64,000 nt of DNA from Plumapathes pennacea (GCA_964036295.1 OZ038467.1:22014170-22078169), one strand, 5' to 3'. Shown: positions 10,981-22,670, counted from the stretch's first letter. A program made the numbers and translations. The notes: a model not told the origin generated them from the letters alone.

Positions 10981-11187
10981 GGTGAGCGCGCTACGCAATC
11001 CCTCAAAAGGAGATCACCGAAATTTCGCCTCGCTTAGGGAGGTTTAGGTTTAGAGTTAGGATTACGTTAAGGTTAGGGTTAGGATTAGGATTAGGGTTAG
11101 GTTATGGTCATGGTTAGGTTATCTAACCGCCATGAGCACAGCTAAACCCTGTGATCTCCTTTTGAGGGATTGCAAAGCGTGCGCACC
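10981..11187. mobile_element. 207-bp MITE enclosing degenerate TTAGGG repeats, copy 1
   Basis: The 37-bp terminal inverted repeats at 10981-11017 and 11151-11187 share the perfect core GCAATCCCTCAAAAGGAGAT and begin GGTG / end CACC. Between them, 11036-11121 is a run of GTTAGG, GATTAGG and TTAGGG variants, on the G-rich strand throughout. The flanks contain TCATCT on the left and, in copies 3 and 4, TCATCT close to the right end, a possible worn target duplication. The TIRs show that this is a mobile element and not a chromosome end. Confidence 0.75.
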
Positions 11188-11682
11188 AAATCATGTAGCT
11201 GCTTCTAATAATGTCTATTATTGCGATCAAATATGGCAAACGTTATTGCGCAATCATTGACGTCACAGGTGTTTTCGTATTTTGTACTTAATACCCCTCA
11301 GTATTTCACCGACTGGAACGAAACTATGAGGATATAATAAAGTTTCTCAGCTTTTTTATTTTGCTTTAAAACTGTTTATGATTTTTTTCAATTTTATAGA
11401 TGTGATGAATTTTCAGTTTACATTAAGCTTACATTAAAAAGTTCATAAAAAAGTTTGAAACAAAAATTTTGATGACTGCGGGGTGGTGAAAATTTGTGGA
11501 CAATTTTGATGACTGCGGGGTGGTGAACATTTTTGGAAAAGTTTGTGTCTTTTTAGTTCTGTCTGGATCTGTCTGGGTCTGTTTGCGTCTGTCTGGGTCT
11601 ATCTGGGCTCGGGGATAATGCCTAGATATGTCCAGACAAGATCAGAACAAAATTTTGAGTTTACAATCCATCTATCAATTAA
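11188..11682. other. Non-coding spacer with CRE palindrome and short direct repeats
   Basis: It holds a TGACGTCA palindrome (11258-11265), two 25-bp direct repeats (11466-11490 and 11503-11527, core GATGACTGCGGGGTGG), and a GTCTGGGTCT-type minisatellite at about 11556-11612. The sequence CTCGGGGATAA (11608-11618) resembles the inverted 5' terminus of the Helitron-like family. The last four bases, TTAA at 11679-11682, are the target duplication of insert E. Confidence 0.6.
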
Positions 11683-13235
11683 GGTGGCTCCATAGGGTAT
11701 TTCCCTGCATTTGCTCGTATTTAGTTTATGACACCAAAACCGTCATATATTCATTTCATTATATTCTTTCTTGATCAAATTTGCAGGGTAGATGTTTCGA
11801 AAGGTCTGTTGCGTATACGTCTTACTTTTGTCACTCTAGTGTGGTTTCTATGGAAACAATACGTCCTTGAAATAAAGGTCTTCTACCCCGTTTTCAAACT
11901 TTCTGCTCTATTTTCTCGAGTTTTCTTCGGTGAATTTTTCTGAAACTTTCAGTATGTTTAGAAATTTGTATAAGGTAAACATAGCTGTGAAAAAAAGTTG
12001 GGGTTAGAGGAGCGGATTCCGAGCTAATTGGCAATTTAGGTTTTTTGAAAATAAAAAAAATTCTGCTCCATAAATTTCCATTAAAATCAAATATTACAAA
12101 ACCGGATATAATCTTCGTTTGCCTGCAAAATTTAAGACAGATTCACCGAAGGAAACTCGAGAAAAATGCAAAGAAAAACTTGATATTTTACGTGCGTATT
12201 GCGCCATCAAATGCAAAATAATGACTCGACAAGATCGACAAGTGCGCATGCGTTAGCCGTAATGTGTGCATGTAAACACGAGGAGAAAGCGGCGATCGCA
12301 CGCCTGCAAGTACAGCAAGTTTTCTTGGTGCGAAGCTAAAAGGAAACACCATGCAATTCCTGGATTTCTGTCTTGAGAAGCTCGTACTGGATATGTCAGC
12401 CACGAATTATGCTGTGCGAACTACTGTTAGCGAAGTCTCGAACAATTTGAGGGTGATAGCTGTTCAACAACTCAATCCTTTTCAATACAAAGCCGTGAAG
12501 ACAGCTCGAAAGTCGTCAGTTTAAGCCGTCGAATGCTAGTCCACTAGCTCCCAACAAGTTTGTTGGCAGTTGTGTCCCATCGAGTTCACTCATACTTATT
12601 CAGTACAGTTCGTGAATATTTAGTTTTGCGACTGCTCACTTGAGATAATATGCCACAGACTGACACACGGGATCAAACTCTGCAGGTTAGTAGGATTTGC
12701 AAAGCTTCATAACAACGCCAATAATTTCTGTCTAAGTTTGCTTACTTCCAAGAATTGCTGCCAGTGTTGTGACTAGGCCGAATGTACTGGTTTGTCCATT
12801 GCAACTGATGATTGCCGAAATGACCGTTCGAGCCGCGTTTGTGACGGCTGTTCATTTCAAAGTCAAACAGAATAAAATCTGAATTGTAGAACTTCTTCAT
12901 CGTTGTGTTGCTTGTTTAGTTATTGGCCTGACAGGATGTGCAGAAACAATACTTTCAAACTAATTCAGTAGAGTTATATACATTCGAAGGTAAAGTGATA
13001 AAGATCGGCGATCAAGTAAAGCCGGCGTGTACTTAGTTTGATTGAAAGGCTTTCAAGTTTGCTTTCTTCGTGACTCGAAGAACCGTGCACGCATCGTAAA
13101 CTGTTTTTACTCCGAGATTTTAGGATTTCCTGTTAAATTCAGATTTCCTCCAGAGAATTACGAAAGTCGGGTTTTTATTTCATTGTGATTTTGGTGCCCA
13201 CGCGAAATTGCGTCTGAAAACCCTATGGAGCCACC
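11683..13235. mobile_element. Insert E: 1.55-kb non-autonomous TTAA transposon, only in unit 1
   Basis: A perfect 16-bp TIR (GGTGGCTCCATAGGGT / ACCCTATGGAGCCACC) lies at 11683-11698 and 13220-13235. TTAA is duplicated at 11679-11682 and 13236-13239. The other three B copies read uninterrupted CAATTAAGTCAGG at this place, so they are empty sites. TTAA duplication is typical of piggyBac and Kolobok elements. The TIR does not let me choose between them. The interior has no open frame beyond 71 codons and no transposase motif, so it depends on another element for movement. An IR-rich or regulatory role is not visible. Confidence 0.9.
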
Positions 13236-13256
13236 TTAAGTCAGGTGGCTCACAAT

Positions 13257-13652
13257 AGTTTTCAATGGATTTTCAGTTGTTTTTCAGTGGATTTTCAGTA
13301 GTTTTCAATGGATTTTCAGTGGATTTCAATAGATTTTCAGTAGACTTTCAATGGATTTTCAGTGGATTTCAATAGATTTTCAGTAGTATTTCAGTGGTTT
13401 TTCAGTGGTTTTTCAGTAGGTTTTCAATGTATTTTCAATAGTACTTTAAAGGTTTTTCAGTAGTTTTTCGGTGCATTTTCAGTGGATTTCCAATAATATT
13501 TCAGTAGAATTTCAGTGGATATTCAGTGGATTTTTAGCAGCTTTTCAGAAGTTTTCAGTGAACTTTCAGTGGTTTTTCAGTAGTTTTTATGTGGATTTTC
13601 AAAAGTATTTCAGTAGATTTTCAGTAGATTTTCAATGGATATTCAGCGGTTT
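13257..13652 (+). repeat. TTTTCAGTGGA-type minisatellite, copy 1
   Basis: About 400 bp of imperfect tandem repeats, with a unit of roughly 11 bp (TTTTCAGTGGA, TTTTCAGTAG, TTTTCAATGGA). The plus strand is pyrimidine/T-rich. One reading frame stays open because stop codons are rare in this motif, giving FQWIFSGF-like repetitive peptides. I treat that as an artefact of the repeat. Matching stretches are 31137-31519, 48488-48883 and 63437-63826. Confidence 0.85.
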
Positions 13653-13655
13653 TTA

Positions 13656-14598
13656 CTGGGACTATAACGAGACTAAAGGGAGTTCATATGGCTTATTCTT
13701 GGTCAATGTTGACGAGATATTGCTTTAAAAGTACGCATTTATTTGTCTGTTATTTTGACCGGAAATGGCGGTTTGATATGCGAAGTTCAAAGTCTTATTA
13801 CTCGCGGATAGTTTGAAGTACAGTCATAAATGGCACATGAGCACATATGTAAAACATTCAGAAACATTGCCTGAAAGTTTCATGCGATTCGAATGATTGG
13901 CCGAGACGGGACATTGATTTTAGTAAGAGGGAAAAAATGGTCGATTTTGGACCAAAAATTCAAATCCTTCTAAACCTTTAGGAAAGCTTACTGGGACTAT
14001 AACGAGACTTCATGCGGTTCAGTTGGCTTATTTTTGGTCATTGTCGACGAGATATCGCTTTAAAACTATGCATTTATTTGTCTGTTATTTTGACCGCAAA
14101 TGGCGGTTTGTTATGCGAAGTACGAAGTCTTATAACTCGAGCATCGTTTGAAAAACAATCATAAATGGCACAAGAATAGATTTGTACAACATTCAGAAAT
14201 ATTGCCTGAAAGTTCCATGCAATTCGAATGATTAATCGAGAGGGGATATTGATTTTATTAAGAGGCAAAAATATGGCAGATTTTGGACCAAATGTTAAGG
14301 GAAAAAACTTATAGGAAAGCTTGCTGGGACTATAGCGAGACTTCAGGCGGTTGAATTAGCTTATTTTTGGTCATTCTGAACGAGATATCGCTTTAAAAGT
14401 ATGCATTTTTTTGTCTGTTATTTTGACCGGATATGGCGGTTTGTTATGCCAAGTTCCAAGTCTTATAACTCGCGCATCGTTTTACAAACAATCATAATAG
14501 GCACATGAGAACGCTTGTTCAACATTCAGAAACATTTCCTGAAATATCATGTGATTTGAATGCTTGGCCGACACGGGACATAGGGACATAGTGGGGAA
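13656..14598 (+). repeat. Three-copy ~335-bp tandem repeat, copy 1
   Basis: The start word CTGGGACTATA recurs at 13656, 13991 and 14324, so the period is about 333-335 bp. The third repeat is truncated where satellite resumes. Each repeat contains the landmark TTTGTCTGTTATTTTGACCG, an ATTCAGAAA(C/T)AT stretch and a TTTGGACCAAA stretch. Short frames on both strands come from shared repeat words. No protein family is recognised. This is a second tandem family, distinct from the 232-bp satellite. Confidence 0.85.
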
Positions 14599-17500
14599 GC
14601 ACCAAAACGACTTCATCATATACAATTTTCACAGTTAAGATTGTTGAACCTAGAAGGAGTCCGGGAGAATGACAACTGTATATAAGCGATAGAGAGTCAG
14701 ATTACCGATAATTATTTATTGTAGTTTATTTTTTTAACCATGATCGCTATAAAAGGCTGGCTAACATAAGGTCGTTTTGATGCATCCCTTCGAGTACTTA
14801 CAGAAATCGTGGTACGAACTAGAAGGGATGCACCAAAACGACCTCTTCATATACGAATTGTATAGCTAAGATTGTCGAACCAATAAAAATTCCGGCAGAA
14901 TAACAACTTTATATAAGCGATACAGAGTCAAATTAGCAATAATTAAGCATTGTAGTTTAATTTTTTAACCGTAATATCGCTATAGATGGCTGGCTAACAT
15001 ACAGGTCGTTTTGATGCATCCCTTCGAGTACTTACAGATATCGTGGTGCGCACTAGAAGGGATGTACCAAAACGACCTTTTCATATACGATTTGCATAGC
15101 TAAGGTTCTTGAACCTATCAGAAGTCCGGCAGAATGACTACTGTATATTAGCGATACAAAATAAAATTAGCGATAATTAAGTATTGTAGTTTAATTTTTA
15201 ACCATGAAAAGTTCGTTTTCATGCATCCCTTCGAGTACTAGTACAGAAATCGTGGTACGCACTAAAAGGGATACACCAAAACGACCTCATTATACACGAT
15301 TTGCATAGCTAAGATTGTTGAAGATAAGAAGTCCGGCAGAATGACAACTTTGTATAAGCGATAGAGGATCAAATTAGCAATAATTAAGTATTGTAGTTTA
15401 ATTATTTAACCGTGATATCGCTATAGATGGTTGGCTAACATCAAGGTCATTTTGATGCATCCCTTAGAGTACTTACAGAAATTGTGGTACGCACTAGAAG
15501 GGATGCATCAAAACGACCTCATCATATACAATTTGCATAGCTCTGGTAGTTGAACCTATAAGAAGTCCGGCAGAATGACAACTCTATATAAGCGATACAA
15601 GATCAAATTAGCGATCATTATATAATGTAGTTTAATTTATTAAGCGCGATATCGTTATACAAAGCTGGCCAACATAAAGATTGTTTTGATGCATACCTTC
15701 GAGTACTTATAGAAATCGTGGAACGCCCCAGAAGGGATGCACCAGAACGACCTCATCATATATGATTTGCATAGCTAAGGTTGTCGAACCTATAAGAATT
15801 CCGCCACAATGACAGCTGTATATGGGCGATAGAGAGTCACATTATGTTTAATTAAGAATTGTACTTTAATTTTTAACCGTGATATCGCTATAGAAAGCTG
15901 GATAACATCAATGTCGTTTTGATGCATCCCTTCGAGTACTTACAAAAATCGTGGTACGCACTAGATGTGATGCACCAAAACGACCTCATCATATACGATT
16001 TGCATAGCTAAGGTTGTTGAACCTATAAAACTTCCGCCACAATGACTGCTGTATATAAGAGATAGAGAGTCAAATTATCTTTAATTAAGTATTGTACTTT
16101 AAAGTTTTAACTGTGATATCGCTATAGAAGGCTGGATAACACAAATGTCTTTCTGATGCATCCCTTCGAGTACTTACAGAAATCGTGGTACGCACTAAAT
16201 TAGATGCGCCAAAACGACCTCATCATATACGATTTGCATAGCTATAGTTCTTGAACCTAGAAGAAGTCCGGCAGAATGACAACTTTATATAAGCGATACA
16301 GAAAGAAATTATCCATAATTAAGTATTATAGTTTAATTTTTTAACCGTGATATTGCTATAGAAGGCTGGATAACATAAAGGTCGTTTTGATGAATCCCTT
16401 CGACTACTTACAGAAATCGTGCTTCGCAATAAAAAGGAAGCACCAAAACGACCTCATCATATATGATTTGCATAGCTAAGGTTGTTGAAACCATAAGACT
16501 TCCACCTCAATGACAGCTATATATAGGCAATAGAAAGTCAAATTATCTTTAAAATAAGTATTGTTGCTTAATATTTTACCCGTGATATCACTATAGAAAG
16601 CTAGATAACATGAAGGTCGTTTTGATGCATCCCTTCGAGTACTTACAGAAATAGTGGTACGCAATAAAAGGGATACACCAAAACGACCTCATCATATACG
16701 ATTTGCATAGCTAAGGTTGTTGAACCTAGACGACTTCCGCCACAATGACAGCTGTATATAGGCAATAGAAAGTCAAAGTATCTTTAAATTAAGTATTGTA
16801 GTTTAATTTTTTAACCGTGATATTGCTATAGAAGGCTGGATAACATGAAGGTCGTTTTGATGAATCCCTTTGAGTACTTGCAGAAATGGTACGCACTAGA
16901 TTAGATGCATCAAACCGACCTCATCATATAAGAAATCCGGCATAATGACAACTTTTTATATGCGAAAGAGACTCAAATTAGTGATAATTAAGTATTGTAG
17001 TTTAATTTTTAAGCCTGATATCGCCATGGATGGCTATCTAACATAAAGTCGTTTTGATGCATCCCTTCGATTACTTAGAGAAATCGTGGTACGCACTAGA
17101 TTAGATGAACCAAAAAGACCTTATCATATACAATTTGCATAGCTAAGGTTCTTGAACCTATAAAAAATCCGGCACAATGACAATTTTGTATAAGCGAAAA
17201 AGACTCAAATTAGTTATAATTAAGCATTGTACTTTAATTTTTTTAACCGCGATATCGCTATAGAGGGTTTGATAGGATACAGGTCGTTTTGATGCATCCC
17301 TTCGAGTACTTACAGAAATCGTGGTACGAACTAGATTAGATGCACCAAAACGACCTGATCAGTTACGATTTGCACAGCTAAGGTTCTTGAACCTATAAGG
17401 CTTCCGACACAATGACAGCTGTATATAGGCGATAGAGAGTCAAATTTTCTTGAATTAAGTATTGTTTAATTCTTTACCCGTGATATTGTTATAGAAAGCT

Positions 17501-18153
17501 GGATACCATCACGGTCGTTTTGATGTATCCCTTCGAGTACTTACAGAAATTGTGGTACGCACTAGAAGGAATGCACCAAAACGACATAATCATATACGAT
17601 TTGCACAGCTAAGGTTGTTGAACCTATAAGACTTCAGGCACAATTAGAGCTGTATATATAAGATAGATTTAAATTATCTATAATTACGTATTATAGTTTA
17701 GTTTTTACCCGTGATATCGCTATAGATGGCTCTCTAACATAAGGTCATTTTGATGCATCCCTTCGAGTACTTACAGAAATCGTGTTCCGCACTAGAAGGG
17801 ATGCATTAAAACGTCCTCATCATATACGATTTGCATAGTTGAGGTTCTTCAACCTATCACAAATCCGGCACAATGACAACTTTGTATAAGCGAAAAAGAG
17901 TCAAATTAGTGGTAAGTATTGTAGTTTAATTTTTAAACTGTTATATTGGTATAAAAGCCTGGATAACATCAAGGTCGTTCTGATGCATCCCTTCGAGTAC
18001 TTACAGAAATCGTGGTACGCACTACAGCAGATGCACCAAAACGACCTCATCATATACAATTTGCATAGCTAAGGTTTGGAACCTAGAAGAAGTCCGGCAG
18101 AATGACAACTTTATATAAGCGATACAGAGAGAAATTAGCTATAATTAAGTATT
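14599..18153 (+). repeat. ~232-bp satellite array, block S3
   Basis: About 15 monomers between block B1 and LINE copy 2, ending with the LINE target duplication at 18143-18153. The first full monomer has a nearly perfect 74-nt inverted repeat at 14770-14843. The stretch from about 17040 onward is near-identical to the first 1085 bases of the window and to the stretches before LINE copies 3 and 4. This fixes the higher-order repeat register. Confidence 0.93.
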
Positions 18154-19315
18154 CTTCACCTGAACTATCTGCTGAGAAACTCAATAATGACTTGCAAGCC
18201 ATTTCTGATTGGTCAGATCGCTGGTAGTGACCCTAAATGCCTCCAAAACAAAAACTATGACATTTTCTTTCAAACGTATAAAACCCGTACATCCTTCTCT
18301 GTATCTTGCACTCCGTCCTATCGAAGAGGTTATTTCTCATGACCACCTTGGCGTTACTTTGTCATGTGATCTGTCTTGGCGTCCACACATTTTAAAAATA
18401 CATCAAAAGGCCTCTAAAAGGTTAAACATGTTAAAAGGACTGAAGTTTAAGCTGAATAGATTTGCGTTGGAAGTTTTGTATAAAAGCATTGTCCGTTCTA
18501 CCATAGAATATGCTGATGTTGTCTGGGGCGGTTGCTTGACTAGAGAGAGCGACTTGCTTGAGGGAGTACAATTTGAGGCTGCTAGGCTTGTCACTGGAGC
18601 AATGAAAGGGACTCATAGAGCGAATTTACTTGAAGATATGTCATGGCATACATTGGAAAATAGGCGATCTGTTCACAAAATAGTTATGATGTATAAAATT
18701 TTTAACAAGTTAGTTCCACCATACTTGCAGTCTATTTGTCCGAAACAAGTCAGTGAACGCACGTCATACTGTCTCCGCTCGAGTGACAATCTTAGTTTGC
18801 CGCAGTCTCGTACTGAAAGGTTTAAAAAGTCTTTCATTTATTCTACAATCCAATTATGGAACAACCTGTTAGACAAAACACGTCAATGCTTATCACTAGC
18901 TTCTTTCAAAAAACAACTACTTAATGACAACTTTCGTATATCACCGAGAAATTATTTATTCTATGTTGGTGACCGATATCCTTCAATTCTCCATACTAGA
19001 CTAAGATTAGGTAATAGTGCTCTCAACGCTCACTTATTCTTAAGGGGTTGCATTCCTTCGCCTTTATGTATCTGCGGAAAATCAAACGAAACTGTTGAGC
19101 ACTTTCTTTTGTTCTGTCCCCGATTTGCTGCTCTGCGTGATACGTTGTTTATCTTTGTTGCTCTGAATCTTGGCAGTAAATGGCTGCATTCAACTAAGGC
19201 TCAAAAGATTCATTGGTTTTTATATGGTTCTCCTCATATCGACTTTCAGACCAACGTAAACTTGTTCAAAGCAGTTCAATCTTATATCATGCAGTCTGCA
19301 CGATTTACATCTTAG
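18154..19315 (+). pseudogene. LINE ORF2 fragment, copy 2 (frameshifted)
   Basis: The fragment is as in copy 1, but one T is lost near 18224 (CTGGTAGTGA against CTGGTTAGTGA), which breaks the frame about 23 codons into the LINE part. Downstream the frame stays open to the stop at 19315. The loss is shared with copy 4. A change to I in the STIEYADVVWGG stretch is specific to this copy. Confidence 0.9.
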
Positions 19316-19494
19316 CATTTAATGGTAATTTGCTTTATTATTATTTTATTTATTTATTTATTTTTTGTCCGAAAACTCTGTTTCTGTTTTGTGTCTGATA
19401 TAAAGTTGCATGTATTAAATTTACATAAGCTCCCTCGATGAGCTTTAGCTCCTGGAGCAAATGTAACGCTCAAATATTGTTTAAATAAAAAAAA
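18154..19494 (+). mobile_element. 5'-truncated LINE, copy 2
   Basis: It has the same truncation point, orientation and target duplication (18143-18153 and 19495-19505) as copy 1. It is therefore a duplicate of one ancestral insertion and not an independent retrotransposition. It is near-identical to copy 1 through the 3' hairpin and A-tail. Confidence 0.92.
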
Positions 19495-19505
19495 AATTAA
19501 GTATT

Positions 19506-20735
19506 ATAGTTTAATTTTTAAACCGTGATATTGCTATAGAAGGCTGGATAACATAAAGGTCGTTTTTATGCAACCCTTTCAATACTTTCAGAAATCGTTT
19601 AATTTATTAACCGCGATATCGTTATAGAAAGCTGATTAACATGAAGATTGTTTTGATGCATCCCTTCGAGTACTTATAGAAATCGTGGAACGCCCTAGAA
19701 GGGATGCACCAACACGACCTGATCAACTACGATTAGCATATGTAAGGTTGTCAAGACTATAAGAATTCCGCCACAATGAGAGCTGTATATAGGCGATAGA
19801 GAGTCACATTATCTCTAATTAATAATTGTAGTTTAATTTTTAACCGTGATATCGCTATAGAAAGCTGGATAACATCAAAGTCGTTTTGACGCAGAAATTG
19901 TGGTACGCACTACATTAGGTGCACGAAAACGACCTCATCATATACAATTTGCAGAGCCAAGGTTTTGAACCTAGAAGAAGTCTGGCAGAATGAAAACTTT
20001 ATATAAGCGATACGGATAGAAATTAGCGATCATTATGTAATGTAATTTAGTTTTTTAACGCGATATCGTTATAGAAAGCTGGTTAACATGAAGGTCGTTT
20101 TTATGCATCCCTTCGTCTACTTACAGAAATCGTGGTACGCACTAGAAGGGATGCACCAAAACGACCTCATCATATACAATTTGCATAGGTAAGGTTCTTG
20201 AACCTATAAGAAATCCGGCACAAGGACAACTTCGTATAAGTGACAGAGAGTCAAATTAGTGATAATTAAGTGTTGCAGTTTAATTTTTTAATCGTGATAT
20301 CGCTATAGAAGGCTGGATAACATAAAGGTCGTTTTTATGCAACCCTTTCAATACTTTCAGAAATCGTTTAATTTATTAACCGCGATATCGTTATAGAAAG
20401 CTGATTAACATGAAGATTGTTTTGATGCATCCCTTCGAGTACTTATAGAAATCGTGGAACGCCCTAGAAGGGATGCACCAACACGACCTGATTAACTACG
20501 ATTAGCATATGTAAGGTTGTCAAGCCTATAAGAATTCCGCCACAATGAGAGCTGTATATAGGCGATAGAGAGTCACATTATCTCTAATTAATAATTGTAG
20601 TTTAACCGTGATATCGCTATAGAAAGCTGGATAACATCAAAGTCGTTTTGATGCAGAAATTGTGGTACGCACTACATTAGGTGCACGAAAACGACCTCAT
20701 CATATACAATTTGCAGAGCCAAGGTTTTGAACCTA
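19506..20735 (+). repeat. Satellite block S4 with a 769-bp tandem duplication
   Basis: Satellite runs from the LINE tail to the TA target of insert D. The segment starting at AGGCTGGATA (19541) starts again at 20310, a 769-bp (about 3.3 monomer) tandem duplication not present in the other units. The second copy is interrupted by insert D and finishes after 22924. Confidence 0.88.
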
Positions 20736-20988
20736 CAATCAGTGACAAAAGTTCTTGGGACACTTTCAAAAATTGATGTATCTCAGACACAAGTCATTGA
20801 CTTAGCGTATTGAAAGGCGCGAAACCATTTTTCTCCCCCCTCCCCTCTGTACAATGTTGCGTGTGTTTGGGAAAACAAGTTCAGGCCACTTCAACATTGA
20901 GCGGGGGGGAGGGGGGTTGTCTTTCAACTGAAACAGTAGAGAAATTACTGAAACTGTGCGAGTGTCCCAAGACTTTTGTCACTGATTG
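20736..20988. repeat. Insert D terminal 253-bp TIR element, left
   Basis: Inverted termini of 28-29 nt differ by one base insertion. Internally a C-run (CTCCCCCCTCCCC) pairs with a G-run (GGGGGGGAGGGGGG), so the element can fold back. The G-run could also form a quadruplex. It resembles a complete MITE. A 60-odd-codon frame starting near 20810 is a by-product and appears identically in the right copy. Confidence 0.85.
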
Positions 20989-22670
20989 TCTTGAATGGTT
21001 ATTCAGGAATATAACAAAAAATATGCTTTAAACACCTGTTATGACCTTGATTTTGGCTAATTTTCAGTAAAAGTATACTTCTGCAAAAGGCGTAATGACA
21101 TCGCTCAACGTCTACCGAAATCATGACATAATTGTTTCAATTGATGCTTTGACTAACACCAACAGATGAGAAACAAGGTGTGATAACATAATATGCTCGT
21201 AAATATCGTTCCGATTTTAAAAGAAAATACTGTGAATACATATACAGTGTCGTACAGACCCACCAGATGCCCTTAGTTTGTATGTGGTTGGATTTTATAT
21301 GAAATATGTGATACCGCTGACCGTGCGCGGGCGCCCACAGACGCGTAATCGAATGATGTTTCTAGCCGGAGGGTCGGATGAAGGGTCTTTTTGGTCTTAT
21401 TGTAAAAAATGACGATTGTTACTAGTGATTAGTGAAGGTGTAATTTGTTTGAGCAGCGGAAAACTAAAAAACGGAGCACTTTAAAATGTGCGCGAAAGTG
21501 AGCTTTTGACGGGTCAAACAAATCTGGTTACAGATGTGAGCTCAGCAGGGGGAGCCGGGTAAGAAAATTGCCGCTAATATTGCAGCTTTAGCCGAAATAG
21601 CTACGGTGTTTTTTTGAGTTCCACCAACGGGTCCTGGCTTTAGTCCAATTAAACTTAAAAGCCGGAAAAGATGTGACAGCGTGACACTGGCTATATTGAA
21701 ATGATATCACAAAATAGAACTATGAACAGTTTTCTGTTCGTATTATCTATTTATCAAGATTCTGTAAAACAAACCGATCGTGAAAACCCACCAAAATCAT
21801 ACCAGAGAGGAAGACGAACTTCACTGATCACAAACCGACATTCCAATCGTGCATAGTTATTAACTTAACCCCGTGGGATTAGCGTGTCGTGTAACGATTG
21901 TCTTATGCTAATTTAAATGGTTACCCAAGACTTGCAACACTTTCCTCGTTTTCTGAGCCGCTGCTGCTTAAAAATACTGCAGTACCCGGAAACGTATCTG
22001 AGCTGACAAGAGCACGCTTGAAACCAACACAATAACCGAGAAAATCTGCCTGACAAAAGATTTCTCACGAGTAACCACACCAATATTAATGACAAATACT
22101 CTGTTACTGTTTTATAATATTACAGCGGTTACTCGTGGTTACTCGTGGTATCTCTGTACATTCACAGCAAATCGTTTTCATTGTGAGCACAAATGATGTG
22201 TCTTGCGAAGCTTTTCAACCGACTAAGCGTTGAACTCTGTTCTTGCTCGGAATTTTGCGTATTAAAGTGAAATATGGCCACCACACGTAATTCACGGGTA
22301 ACCACAGAGGTCTCACGTTCCTCTGACTCAGTCTCCCGTGCTTTTGTCGGTGTAATTTGAAACTGCAGAAGGAGCACAATCTCGCATAAAATCTTCGATC
22401 AGACTCCAATTCAAAAGGTTCAATGATATCTACGTCTAATACGTTGCCTCCGCTTCACCCTTGTGCACCATTCAAACCGCGCAAAGTGACCGTTGGCCTT
22501 TGGACGTACATGTTTATAAATCATTAAATCAGAAATCAAATCGCGAACTCTTTATAAAAGGACCATATAATAATATGCGGTATCCTATCTTGTCGGATTT
22601 AGTAGAAAAGTGCAAGTCTTTCCCGGCTGAAACTTATAGATTACGAATAAACTGATAACGTAGTCTCAGA
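20989..22670. other. Insert D internal 1.68-kb cargo, non-coding
   Basis: No open frame over about 75 codons and no recognisable transposase, gag or pol. A dyad CACGAGTAACCAC (from about 22068) faces GTGGTTACTCGTG near 22137-22149, and a related word, CACGGGTAACCACAG, occurs near 22293. I see no primer-binding site or polypurine tract, and the terminal repeats do not start TG or end CA. I therefore do not call it an LTR retrotransposon. The origin of the cargo is unknown to me. Confidence 0.6.

Larger units (their letters stand above)
8381..14598. other. Non-satellite block B, copy 1 (with unique insert E)
   Basis: The block interrupts a monomer after AAGAAATCCG and rejoins satellite at GCACCAAAACG. 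The same block recurs at 27815, 45170 and 60169, with the same left junction. It is a mosaic of inverted-repeat elements, a Helitron-like remnant, minisatellite and a three-copy tandem repeat (listed separately). This copy is 6.2 kb because of the TTAA-flanked insert at 11683-13235. Without it the block is about 4.66 kb, matching copies 2 and 3. No intact gene is seen. Confidence 0.9.

Noticed and set aside
11036-11121. Telomere or chromosome end
   Set aside because: The repeats are degenerate, short, framed by inverted repeats and present once per unit in the interior of the array.
12188-12403. 71-codon minus-strand frame in insert E as a transposase remnant
   Set aside because: Too short, with no catalytic triad or family motif visible.
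18209-19315. Complete 368-residue protein with its own ATG in LINE copies 2, 3 and 4
   Set aside because: The ATG-like starts (for example 18209, 35379 and 53498) lie in the wrong frame of the LINE and appear only because of a one-base loss. The elements are 5'-truncated.
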